A stretch of 25,192 nt of DNA from a virus: positions 1 through 25,192 of IMG/VR virus record IMGVR_UViG_3300027917_000167. One strand, 5' to 3'. Every line of letters begins with the position of its first letter. The stretch's first letter is position 1. Shown in pieces: positions 1-8,130 of the stretch. The notes below the pieces were generated by a model. That model saw nothing but the letters and a program-made list of their open reading frames with translations, was not told the DNA's origin and did not search any database. The position numbers were made by a program, and so were the translations under genes.

Positions 1-2040
1 ATCAACGAATAATTTTTTATTATTTTTATTTCCAACAAAATTTCTTTGTTCACCCTTAAAATCACCTTCATCTACATAAATTAAGAATTTATCTTTAATA
101 ATTTCATTATCATCTGTTTCAGGACCTGAAAAAACTGGTTGATTTGGAATACATATGCTTTTATTATTTGATAATATAACATCCGATGTTCTGCCATATC
201 TATCAGAAAGCACAATGCCAACTTGGTAACTTCTATTTGTTTTTAAAGTATGATTAGGATATTCTATTATACTAGTTAGATTTTTATCGTCACTAGATGG
301 TTGAAAATCTAAAGGCGTTCCATTTGAAACATTTACAAATTCAGTTACAGTTATAGAAGTTGGAATTGGAGAACCTGTTATTGTTTGAACAATTATATTA
401 TCAGGTGAACCAGACCAAGAAACTTTACTACCAATTTCTATAGTTCCTTTACCTGAATTTAAATTTATTGTTTTACTACCAATAACATCTCCATCTACTA
501 CAGCGCTACCATCTCTTAAGTTAAACTCAGATTTCTCTGTAGCAGCTACATTATAATCTAAAGATACTGGAGGAGTATGTCTATTTTGAAAATTAGAATA
601 AACAACCCTATTACTTACAACTTCCTGCGCTAACGACTTTACAGGTACAACGTCATATACTCTAGCTAATTCTTTTTCAGGTATTGTTTTGTATGGTTTT
701 TTACCAACATATATATATTCTAGCACGGTATCAGAACCACTCAACTCAGAAACAGGTACAGATTCTACAACTTTCATTGACAAACCATCTGACTCTTTGT
801 ATATAATATCTATTTCTTTTATTTTTAAAGAAGCGGCAACATCATCTTGAGTCATTGGTGTGCCATCTTCAAAAGTTGGTAATGGTATTTGAAGTCCTAT
901 AGAGTTAACTTTATTTTCCATAAAAGAAACTATAGTTGAACTCACAGCTTGCTGTTGATCACCTTCTGTTTCAGCTGTATTTAAAAAATAACCATCTTGC
1001 TTTGGAATAAAACAAGGTTGAGTGAATGGAGCTATAAGAGAATACTCGTTATCATCAAATTTAAATCTATAAGAAAACCTTACAAATTTATCTTCTAGAA
1101 ACGCATCGTCACCAGAATATTCTGGATCATAATATGGATTATAATTAAAAACAAGCTCATCTCCAGTCGCTAATGTTATAAGAGTATCTACTTGAACGTT
1201 TGTTACGCCACTACTTCCAGTCACTGTAGCACCTGTGTCAACTATTGGACCTCCTGCTGTAGTTATTTTTCCTAATCTCATTCCAGCTTGTGGAAGATTA
1301 TCTGTTCCACTCGATTGAAAATTAGGATAAAATGGTATATTTAAATTGCCTATAGAGAAACTAGTTCCTGTGGCTCCAGTAGTTACTGTAGCGGTTCCAC
1401 CGCTTCCTATAAACTTAGAGACAACGTCTTTCATTGTCGTTTGGTACTGATCCGTTGGAGAGCCAGCGTCTGCAGCTTCTTGGCTAAACTCGTATAGCTT
1501 TATAGCTGAATAAGGATTATATTTAGCTACAGATATTTGATCTTCATTATAATAATAAGTAGAGTCATTAACAGCTCTACTCACGTTTATTTTTCTAGGT
1601 TGATTTCTATTATCTGTAAAAAATAATAAATTTTCTAATAAATTAACACCATATATTGGATTTAATTTAGAAAAATTTAAAAAAGCACCGCTAACTAAAT
1701 CTTGAACAGTTCCATTACTAGCATTGTATCTTTTTATAAAATGATTAGAACCAGCGCCAGTTGGTATATAGTTAGAACCGTTGTTATCTGTTAAAAACAC
1801 ATATATGTGATTATTAACCTCATCTACAAAAAAACCTACAGCGCTTAAATTATCTACCGTAGGCTCAAACGAAGCTACAGAGATATTTCCTAGTACATTT
1901 TCCAAACTACCAACACCTTCACCTTCAGATTTACTTATCTGAGCATTAATAGCGTTTCTATATTCACCAGGTGGAACAAGTCTTGCATCCAAGTCCTTGT
2001 TCATCTTGGATCTTATAAAATTATTTTTAACTTCAGCCAT
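1..2040 (-). CDS. Tail stabilisation/nozzle-like structural protein (3' end outside window)
   Basis: The frame is open for 680 codons from an ATG at 2038-2040 to the left edge, so the C-terminus is missing. The N-terminus starts MAEVKNNFIRSKMNKDLDAR and continues with PPGEYRNAINAQISKSEGEGVGSLENVLGN, a pattern I associate with the crAss-like 'stabilization protein' (related to P22 gp10 or T7 gp12-type tail tube/nozzle proteins). The segment around residues 70-90 (VGFFVDEVNNHIYVFLTDN) reads like a blade of a beta-propeller-type nozzle protein. It is the last gene seen in the leftward structural block, 6 nt after the ring-like protein, which fits a neck/tail role. The family name comes from remembered sequence similarity; the structural role is fairly safe, the exact tail component is not. 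Confidence 0.62.
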   Translation of the reverse strand, partial: MAEVKNNFIRSKMNKDLDARLVPPGEYRNAINAQISKSEGEGVGSLENVLGNISVASFEPTVDNLSAVGFFVDEVNNHIYVFLTDNNGSNYIPTGAGSNHFIKRYNASNGTVQDLVSGAFLNFSKLNPIYGVNLLENLLFFTDNRNQPRKINVSRAVNDSTYYYNEDQISVAKYNPYSAIKLYEFSQEAADAGSPTDQYQTTMKDVVSKFIGSGGTATVTTGATGTSFSIGNLNIPFYPNFQSSGTDNLPQAGMRLGKITTAGGPIVDTGATVTGSSGVTNVQVDTLITLATGDELVFNYNPYYDPEYSGDDAFLEDKFVRFSYRFKFDDNEYSLIAPFTQPCFIPKQDGYFLNTAETEGDQQQAVSSTIVSFMENKVNSIGLQIPLPTFEDGTPMTQDDVAASLKIKEIDIIYKESDGLSMKVVESVPVSELSGSDTVLEYIYVGKKPYKTIPEKELARVYDVVPVKSLAQEVVSNRVVYSNFQNRHTPPVSLDYNVAATEKSEFNLRDGSAVVDGDVIGSKTINLNSGKGTIEIGSKVSWSGSPDNIIVQTITGSPIPTSITVTEFVNVSNGTPLDFQPSSDDKNLTSIIEYPNHTLKTNRSYQVGIVLSDRYGRTSDVILSNNKSICIPNQPVFSGPETDDNEIIKDKFLIYVDEGDFKGEQRNFVGNKNNKKLFVD

Positions 2041-2046
2041 TTAATT

Positions 2047-3261
2047 TTAATGTTTTATCCACTTAGACTTGCCTCTCATTACTTGAACAAATTCAGTAAG
2101 TTTTATGTTAGATAATCTTATTTTAGCGTTTCTAAGTTTGGCACTTCTTTCTTTTTTAAGACGATGCACTAAATACTCTGGAGAATTTATACTGGTCGCC
2201 ATTATAGCGTGTAGTATGTGGGCGTAAAGAGCTTCTTCTGCTAGTTTAGGTATTTTAGTATCATCATCATAAGCTAAGCCATCTGAAAGATATTCAAATA
2301 TAATTAACTTATCGACAAGATCGCTAGAAAAAGACATTTTACCTTCTCTTTCATTTATAGTAAAATAACCATTTACATTAGCATATTGTGGATCAGTTCC
2401 ATAGAATTCACCTAAATTCCAATTACCGTTATATCCATATACATTACTAAAATAAGCCCAATCATCTAAATCAAAATCATTTGTTAAAAGATCTGTTCTA
2501 GCTTCAGCCCATCTTTCTCTAGTTATAGAAGTACCTTCAATGTTCTCTCCAAAGTTGTCTTGAGTTGGTACACCTCTATTATCTTGTATTGGTGTACTAT
2601 ATGGTATTGATGTTAGATTATTAGTTGGATTTATTGGTCTTTTAATACCATACTTATCAACCCACGATAATTTAACGTAGTTAACATAGTCTTGAGGTAG
2701 AATAACACTTAGATTAGCTGGTATTGTTAGTTCTTGCGATTTAATACTTTTTAAAGTATCATAACTAAATTCCTGTAAACCTCTTTTGGCGTGAAAAACA
2801 ACATCAGTTCTTTTCACACTAGGTATTAACTTGCCAGGTCCAACATAAGCTATTAAAAAATTATTTACAACATCGCTTATTTTAAGATATTGATATTCAC
2901 CATAATTATTTTCTACAGTATCACCAAGTGCTTCTTCAGCCGCTGTGCTAGCGTAATTACCACCATCTAAAGTTTTTAACTGTACTACTATGAAATCTAA
3001 ATTAGCTGGGGCTGATCCAAATGTTATAACGTTTCTACTAACAGTATAAGAAGATGTGTATTCATTCCACGAACCTGGTAAACCAGTTGAGCTTGTGTAT
3101 ATTTTAAAATTATTTAAAGCATAGTTTATATCGCTAGGATCATAACTGCCAAAAACTAAATCTGTGTCAAAAGTAGTTGTAAAATCAGTTGTAGTTCCAT
3201 CGCCTCTAAAGCCTTGCGCACCTTGGTAATATTGCTGATTTGTTTCTGTTATTGATGCCAT
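2047..3261 (-). CDS. crAss-like ring/neck protein with N-terminal fibre-like beta domain
   Basis: 404 aa, ATG start, 3 nt after the preceding gene. Residues about 127-404 form the core: DVVNNFLIAYVGPGKLIPSV, then HAKRGLQEFSYDTLKSIKSQ and LPQDYVNYVKLSW, ending in a basic helical tail. This matches my memory of ring proteins that stack under the portal in crAss-like phages. Residues about 17-100 look like a separate domain: a DG-TTTDF-TTFD opening, YTVSRNVITFGSAP, then a final strand IVVQLKT. That layout resembles the N-terminal attachment domain of T7-type tail fibres (gp17). If so, this ring protein may offer a docking site for fibres. Neighbours on both sides are neck/tail-like. The core assignment is moderate; the fibre-like domain is inference. 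Confidence 0.6.
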   Translation of the reverse strand: MASITETNQQYYQGAQGFRGDGTTTDFTTTFDTDLVFGSYDPSDINYALNNFKIYTSSTGLPGSWNEYTSSYTVSRNVITFGSAPANLDFIVVQLKTLDGGNYASTAAEEALGDTVENNYGEYQYLKISDVVNNFLIAYVGPGKLIPSVKRTDVVFHAKRGLQEFSYDTLKSIKSQELTIPANLSVILPQDYVNYVKLSWVDKYGIKRPINPTNNLTSIPYSTPIQDNRGVPTQDNFGENIEGTSITRERWAEARTDLLTNDFDLDDWAYFSNVYGYNGNWNLGEFYGTDPQYANVNGYFTINEREGKMSFSSDLVDKLIIFEYLSDGLAYDDDTKIPKLAEEALYAHILHAIMATSINSPEYLVHRLKKERSAKLRNAKIRLSNIKLTEFVQVMRGKSKWIKH

Positions 3262-3264
3262 TTA

Positions 3265-4467
3265 TTAACTTTTTGAATTTATTTTTTCAGCTTGAACAGC
3301 TCCTGATGCTGCTTGAATTACCTGCGGATCATTAATAACAACACCAGCGTATGCTAAAATTCTTAATATAACTTCTGTTTGCTCTGTTGCCAATAATTCA
3401 AACTGAGTTGAATTTGTAGAACTATAAACATATTGACCTAAACTTCCAATGCTAAAACCCCAAGCAACATCAGCTGGTTTTCTAATATATGATATTTTTA
3501 TATCAGAAGCGCTTGTGATAGATGTAGGGTAAACATAAACTCTAGTTTGACCAGTGTTAGAGCCTGAAACACCTTGTCTTGCTTGTTCATATAAATAAAC
3601 AGGGAAAGTTTCAGTTGGTCTAGTTAATGAAGATAAGTTTACGTTTAAAAAATCATTTCTAGTTATTCTCTCTATTTCTTTTTCGTCTCTATATATGACA
3701 GTACCAATTCTGTGAAGATTAGATGGAGCTAAGAAATAATTTTCTGTATTTATTGAAGATATTGTTAGTGTAGCATCTGTGTTACCACCAGTTACAGTTA
3801 CCGTATCACCTATAGAGTATCCAGATCCAATAGCGTTTATTACGGCTGAAGATATATTTCCACTACTATTTTCTAACAAAGTTATAGTGGCATCAACGTT
3901 TCCAGCGTTTATAGTTAAAATTTCAGAAGATAAATAACCACTACCTGGGTTTGCTATGTTGATACCAGTAATAACTCCACTATTAACAGACGTTATGTTG
4001 ACAGTTAATCCAGATCCACTGCCACCTGTTACGGCTATATTTGAAGCCACTGAATACCCAGTGCCACCATTTGACAAGTTAAAGTCAGGTATACTTATAG
4101 ATGTATTAACTGTTAACCCTGTCCCAAGCCCACCTGTTGTTGTAGCTACTCCACTTGAAGCAGAATAACCTGTACCTCCAGAAGATATCGATAAACCTGT
4201 CACAGCGCCAATAGGCACTAAAGTTGGAGTACCTATAGTTTTAAAAATAGAAATGCAATCATCAATATTTTTTTGACGATTAGCATATTCATTATCTGTT
4301 TGAGGCATGCGTAATTGCTGATTCATATCTTCAAAGTAACCTTCAAAGATTTCTAATTGTACCTGTGTTGCTAGCTTATTAAATTCATCAGGTGTTATAT
4401 ATCCACGCTGTTCTTTGTTAAGTATAGACAACACTGTATTATAAACAGTATTTACGTTTATTGCCAT
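3265..4467 (-). CDS. Ring/adaptor-like virion protein carrying four glycine-rich GSGY repeats
   Basis: 400 aa from the ATG at 4465-4467. An in-frame TTG eight codons upstream is less likely because ATG-GCA-ATA is preceded by the usual A/T-rich leader. Residues 1-80 (MAINVNTVYNTVLSILNKEQ, then a PDEFNKLATQVQLEIFEGYF stretch) and about 242-400 (NYFLAPSNLHRIGTVIYR onward) look like one conserved phage core, probably a ring or head-tail adaptor protein. Between them, residues about 85-241 contain four repeats of roughly 39 residues, marked by GGTGYS at 97 and 134, GSGYLS at 175 and GSGYSI at 214, each followed by a V-TGG-x-GLTVN-type strand pair. Such repeats are common in structural proteins of marine phages and probably form a beta-rich surface domain. 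The exact role is not established from sequence. Confidence 0.55.
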   Translation of the reverse strand: MAINVNTVYNTVLSILNKEQRGYITPDEFNKLATQVQLEIFEGYFEDMNQQLRMPQTDNEYANRQKNIDDCISIFKTIGTPTLVPIGAVTGLSISSGGTGYSASSGVATTTGGLGTGLTVNTSISIPDFNLSNGGTGYSVASNIAVTGGSGSGLTVNITSVNSGVITGINIANPGSGYLSSEILTINAGNVDATITLLENSSGNISSAVINAIGSGYSIGDTVTVTGGNTDATLTISSINTENYFLAPSNLHRIGTVIYRDEKEIERITRNDFLNVNLSSLTRPTETFPVYLYEQARQGVSGSNTGQTRVYVYPTSITSASDIKISYIRKPADVAWGFSIGSLGQYVYSSTNSTQFELLATEQTEVILRILAYAGVVINDPQVIQAASGAVQAEKINSKS

Positions 4468-4496
4468 TTTTATATTTTTATTATAATACAATGGAA

Positions 4497-4512
4497 GACC
4501 GCTTTCGCGGTC
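4497..4512 (-). other. RNA hairpin with GAAA (GNRA) tetraloop
   Basis: On the minus strand GACCGC-GAAA-GCGGTC forms a perfect 6-bp GC-rich stem closed by a GNRA tetraloop. Two G-U pairs and one G-C pair can extend it outward (about 4493-4515). It lies in the 67-nt gap between the stop of the 277-aa gene and the ATG at 4467. The downstream sequence, TTCCATTGTATTATAAT, is only modestly T-rich, so this may be a weak or leaky terminator, or an mRNA stability/processing hairpin. Confidence 0.55.
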
Positions 4513-4534
4513 CCCATCATATTAGTATCACATG

Positions 4535-5368
4535 TTATTTTAATCTTTTCTCTATAGATTTATAAACTTCTGTGCCTTCGTCAGTTTTAAAATATGCCGC
4601 CATTGCTGAATATGGATTTTCATCAAATGGAACATTCATTAATTTTCTACCTGTCGATGCCCAAGAAAAAGTTCTTTGATCTTGAGATAATTTAATAATC
4701 CCGTTTTCAGCAGCTACAATTGCTACGTTTCTTAAATGTACATTTTCGTCATTTGCTAACTGTAGAAATAAAATTGGATTTTTCTTAGCAAAAAGCATTA
4801 AATCTCTTTTTATTTCTCTAGAACTCATTTTAGAAACTTTAGAACCTAACTCAACTCTCATAATGGCTTCAGCCATATCAATGCTGATTTCTCTAGCTAA
4901 ATTAAGAGCATCTATTTCTGTTTCTATAGATTCTAAATCATTACTAGCATTTTGAACTGGATTATATTCATAATACTTTACGTTTAAAAGAGGGTGGTAA
5001 ATAGATAAAAGTTTTTGTAGTGCAACTTTTTCTTTTGGAACACTTAGCACTCCGTCTTTAAACATTATATGTCCTAATGTAACTTCTCCTTTTTGATCTT
5101 TAACTAATGGAGAATTTTGATTAGTAGCATATCTTATTTCTAGTTGCTCTCCTTTTTCTTTGTCAAACCATAATAAAGGAAATCTTCTAGTATGTTTTGA
5201 TGGGATTGTTAAACTTAAAGGTTTGTGACCTTTCAAAAAATAAACCCTATCTTTTATTTCCCATTCAGGTTTTTTTATCTCTTTTTGAATTTGTGTAATT
5301 TCTACACTAGTTTCTATTTCTTGAGGCGCAACCTCAAAACTTTCTTCTGCTTTAGCTTTTTTAGCCAT
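4535..5368 (-). CDS. Conserved phage protein downstream of the capsid gene, function unknown
   Basis: 277 aa, ATG start. No function is recognised. Residues 1-40 are charged and probably disordered (KKAKAEESFEVAPQE). Residues about 35-110 look like a beta-rich domain (DRVYFLKGHKPLSLTIPSKH, then a GHIMFKDGVLSVP segment). Residues about 145-277 are mostly helical, with conserved-looking blocks SKMSSREIKRDLMLFAKKNP and VPFDENPYSAMAAYFKTDEG. There is no signal peptide or membrane segment. It sits between the capsid terminator and the ring-like genes, behind its own 77-nt leader, so a head-decoration, head-completion or cargo role is possible. It is separated from the capsid gene by a terminator and from the next gene by a hairpin, so its dosage may be set separately. 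Confidence 0.6.
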   Translation of the reverse strand: MAKKAKAEESFEVAPQEIETSVEITQIQKEIKKPEWEIKDRVYFLKGHKPLSLTIPSKHTRRFPLLWFDKEKGEQLEIRYATNQNSPLVKDQKGEVTLGHIMFKDGVLSVPKEKVALQKLLSIYHPLLNVKYYEYNPVQNASNDLESIETEIDALNLAREISIDMAEAIMRVELGSKVSKMSSREIKRDLMLFAKKNPILFLQLANDENVHLRNVAIVAAENGIIKLSQDQRTFSWASTGRKLMNVPFDENPYSAMAAYFKTDEGTEVYKSIEKRLK

Positions 5369-5389
5369 AATATGATAAAATTAAATAAT

Positions 5390-5431
5390 TAATAAAAATA
5401 AGAATTACCCCTGAGGTTTAATCAGGGGTAA
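5390..5431 (-). terminator. Intrinsic terminator after the major capsid gene
   Basis: The arms TTACCCCTGA (5405-5414) and TCAGGGGTAA (5422-5431) form a perfect 10-bp stem with a 7-nt loop. On the minus strand the stem is followed directly by TTCTTATTTTTATT, a good U-rich tract. The hairpin starts 15 nt past the capsid stop codon. It would end, or partly end, leftward transcription after the capsid gene and protect the 3' end of an abundant capsid message. No clear new promoter is visible between it and the next gene, so read-through is likely. Confidence 0.85.
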
Positions 5432-5445
5432 ATCCTGTATTGTGA

Positions 5446-6876
5446 TTAAGCAGTTGCAGCAGCAGTAAACAACACAAAGTTGTTAGCTCCTTGCACAACC
5501 AAACATCTTTCAGAAAGGAAGTGTACTTCCATTGCATCAAGATCAGAAGTGTAAGCACCTCCAGCAGAACCAGTCACCCAGTTTTTCATTCTACGATCAT
5601 CAGCTTGAGAAGCTCTGTATCGAGTATGCAAGAAAGGACGACGAATATTAGTTCCTAAAATTTGGTCGTAAACAGTTGACGTACCGGCTGGAACAAGAAC
5701 ACCTTCAATACCTGGCGTAGTTAAACCACCTCGAGTAGAAGCATCGTTCAAGTATTTCCAATCAGTTTTATAAAAATCATAAGATCCTCTACGGAAACCG
5801 CTAAATCCAAGATTTAAAGCCATTTCTTCAGAGTTTTCAAACAAACCGTATGCAGAACCAGCACCAGAGTTTCCTCCGTTTAATCCAGCAAGCATGTCAT
5901 CAAAATCTAAAGAAGTTTGTCTACCTAAGAAAAGCATGTTTTCTTCAATAGCTCCTTGAGTATCTAAGTTTTTAAGGATATTATCGAAAGCAGCTAAAGA
6001 GTCTGCTGATGTATTTCCAGCAAATCCTAAAACTTCGTTACCTCTTTCTTTGATAGCAGCAAAAAGACCTTGAGTACCTTCAACAGAAGCAGGAGCTCCA
6101 GTTGCAGTGTATAATTCACCCTCAACAACAGCCATTTCTAAATAATCTTCAAAACGCAAACGAGTTTCAGATTCTGCTTTTAAATACCAAAGGTATCCAG
6201 AAGTCCCGTCTTCGGTAGCAACTTCAACCCATCCAATTTGTGCCATATCAGATCCATCTACAGAGTATTTGTTTCTAATAATAATAGGCTTGTTATTGTA
6301 TTGAGTAAATTGAGGAGTTACAGAAACAGCATCTGGAGTAGTACTTCCTTTTCCATATTCAGAACCGTATACAAATATTTTCAAATCTGTAACGTCTGTC
6401 CAGTCGATATCACTAGTTAAATCATCTTGAGTATAAGGAAATACAGTTAAAACACCTGTTGCAATAACTGATGCGGAAACAAATAATTTTAACTCTTCTC
6501 CAGTAGATGGATTAATAGCAACTAAAGTGTCATTAGGACTAATAACATTTTGAATTGTACTTCCATTGACTGGAATAGTAAGTTCATTTGCACCAGTAAC
6601 TGAAACGTTGTCGTAAGAAATGTGTAAACGGTTTTGCTCTGACCATACAACTTGATCTGAAGTCATAGGCATTTCAGCTCCTACCATTCTTAAAAATCCA
6701 GATAACGTACGGTTTCCGTAACGCTCTACTTCAGCTTCGTAGATTTCTGGTAAATACTGCTGAGCAAAATCATTAGTTCCATCTGTAAAACTAAGATAGT
6801 TGTCTCCTGTAGCTTGTTGTTTTTGGCTAGGAGTAATTCCTCCAAAAAATGGAGTTGGGCTATAAGTAATTGCCAT
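5446..6876 (-). CDS. Major capsid protein
   Basis: 476 aa, ATG start, 13 nt after the scaffold-like gene. It follows terminase, portal and a scaffold-like gene and is followed by a strong terminator, the usual setting for the main head protein. The N-terminal region (DFAQQYLPEIYEAEVERYGN, then SGFLRMVGAEMPMTSDQVVW) and the later RRPFLHTRYRASQADDRRMK segment agree with capsid proteins of crAss-like and marine Bacteroidota podoviruses as I remember them. An HK97 fold is expected from the family. No cleavage site is obvious near the start, so maturation by N-terminal processing cannot be judged. It is a natural candidate client for the chaperonin encoded in this operon. Confidence 0.82.
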   Translation of the reverse strand: MAITYSPTPFFGGITPSQKQQATGDNYLSFTDGTNDFAQQYLPEIYEAEVERYGNRTLSGFLRMVGAEMPMTSDQVVWSEQNRLHISYDNVSVTGANELTIPVNGSTIQNVISPNDTLVAINPSTGEELKLFVSASVIATGVLTVFPYTQDDLTSDIDWTDVTDLKIFVYGSEYGKGSTTPDAVSVTPQFTQYNNKPIIIRNKYSVDGSDMAQIGWVEVATEDGTSGYLWYLKAESETRLRFEDYLEMAVVEGELYTATGAPASVEGTQGLFAAIKERGNEVLGFAGNTSADSLAAFDNILKNLDTQGAIEENMLFLGRQTSLDFDDMLAGLNGGNSGAGSAYGLFENSEEMALNLGFSGFRRGSYDFYKTDWKYLNDASTRGGLTTPGIEGVLVPAGTSTVYDQILGTNIRRPFLHTRYRASQADDRRMKNWVTGSAGGAYTSDLDAMEVHFLSERCLVVQGANNFVLFTAAATA

Positions 6877-6889
6877 AATTTTTTAATTT

Positions 6890-8098
6890 TTAGTTTTTAA
6901 ATTTTTTAATTCTTAGTTTTGTAGAATCTGCACCGCTGATAGCTCTAACTTTAAAGCCATTTATAAACACATCGCCATTATTAGAAGGCCTTGCTTTAGC
7001 ATCACTCAAGTTTTTTGAACTATCAACAACTTGTTTTACTGCGTCGGCTTTACCTTGCTCATAGAAATGTGCTGCAATACGATCTACGTTTTCAGCAGCA
7101 TACATTGCTTTGTGATAACCAGAATAATCTTTAACAGTGCCATTAGAATCTAGGAACTTCCCGATTAGGTTGTTAATATTAGACTGTTTTTCAGCAACCG
7201 TATTAGCATTTTGAATTTTATACCTATATTTCTTATCACCAACATTAATATCGAAACCTTCGAAATTTTCAGTGAAAAGCTTTTTAGTATTATTTTCAAA
7301 AACTTTTCGGTTTTGTTCAGCTTGCTCTTGCTGCTTATTATATCGATTGAAAAAGTCTATAGCTTTTTGAGCTTCTGGATTTACATTTGATCTCAACTTG
7401 ATTTCATCGTAATATTTTTCCTTTGTCTCGTTTAAAAAGCGTTTAGCTTTTGCAACTTCTTCTTTAAATGCAAGTTTTTTCTTGCGTATATCTTTTTCTT
7501 CATCTAAATCTTCATCATAATCAAAATCTTCTAATAAAAGTTCTAGATCTGAATTATCAAGATATGGTTTTTCTTTTTTATAATACTCTTTTAATAAAGT
7601 TTTATCATCTACATTAGAATAATCTGCATTAAGTCTAACATAGTCTTCTACAGTTCCACCTGTTTCTTCCATAAAAGAAACTAACTTTTCGATGTTTTCT
7701 GGTAATTGTTTACCTAAAACTTTTTCATCTCTAACTGCTTCTTTTAATTCTTTTTCAGTCTCAATAACCTCTTGAATAACCTCTTCAATAACTTGTATTG
7801 GGGTTTCTACTGTTTCTTCGGTGGACCGTACTTCTTCAACCACTCTCTCGCCGTTGCTACTGTCTTTGGGTTCTTCGACAACAACATTGCTATCATTTGT
7901 CTTTTGTGTTTGAATGGCATTTTCTTCGTTTTCTTTAGGTATAGTAACTTTTGTTACATCAGAAGTAACTTCGCTTTGAGTTACTGGTTTTTTAATTTCA
8001 ACCTTAGTAACTTCATTTTCTTTAATTAGTTTTCTTGGTGTAGTTTTCTTTTTGTTTTTTAAAGTAAATTCACCTTCTTGTTTTTCTTGTGTTGACAT
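6890..8098 (-). CDS. Probable capsid scaffolding protein
   Basis: 402 aa, ATG start, 32 nt after the portal gene. The protein is very rich in Glu and Lys. Residues about 1-120 are low-complexity with repeated E/V/T/K segments, probably disordered. Residues about 175-300 are highly charged helices, and the C-terminus is basic (TKLRIKKFKN). A charged helical rod with a basic C-terminal end that binds coat protein is the usual design of scaffolding proteins, and the position between portal and major capsid protein is the classical one. No protease motif is seen, so it is not evidently a fused head protease. The assignment rests on composition and position, since scaffold sequences are poorly conserved. 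Confidence 0.66.
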   Translation of the reverse strand: MSTQEKQEGEFTLKNKKKTTPRKLIKENEVTKVEIKKPVTQSEVTSDVTKVTIPKENEENAIQTQKTNDSNVVVEEPKDSSNGERVVEEVRSTEETVETPIQVIEEVIQEVIETEKELKEAVRDEKVLGKQLPENIEKLVSFMEETGGTVEDYVRLNADYSNVDDKTLLKEYYKKEKPYLDNSDLELLLEDFDYDEDLDEEKDIRKKKLAFKEEVAKAKRFLNETKEKYYDEIKLRSNVNPEAQKAIDFFNRYNKQQEQAEQNRKVFENNTKKLFTENFEGFDINVGDKKYRYKIQNANTVAEKQSNINNLIGKFLDSNGTVKDYSGYHKAMYAAENVDRIAAHFYEQGKADAVKQVVDSSKNLSDAKARPSNNGDVFINGFKVRAISGADSTKLRIKKFKN

Positions 8099-8130
8099 AA
8101 TATAATATAATTTAAAAAATTGCTATAGCA

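Noticed and set aside
3700-4200. Near-repeats in DNA considered as a repeat array
   Set aside because: They are degenerate and in frame, explained by the four GSGY protein repeats; no CRISPR-like spacing.
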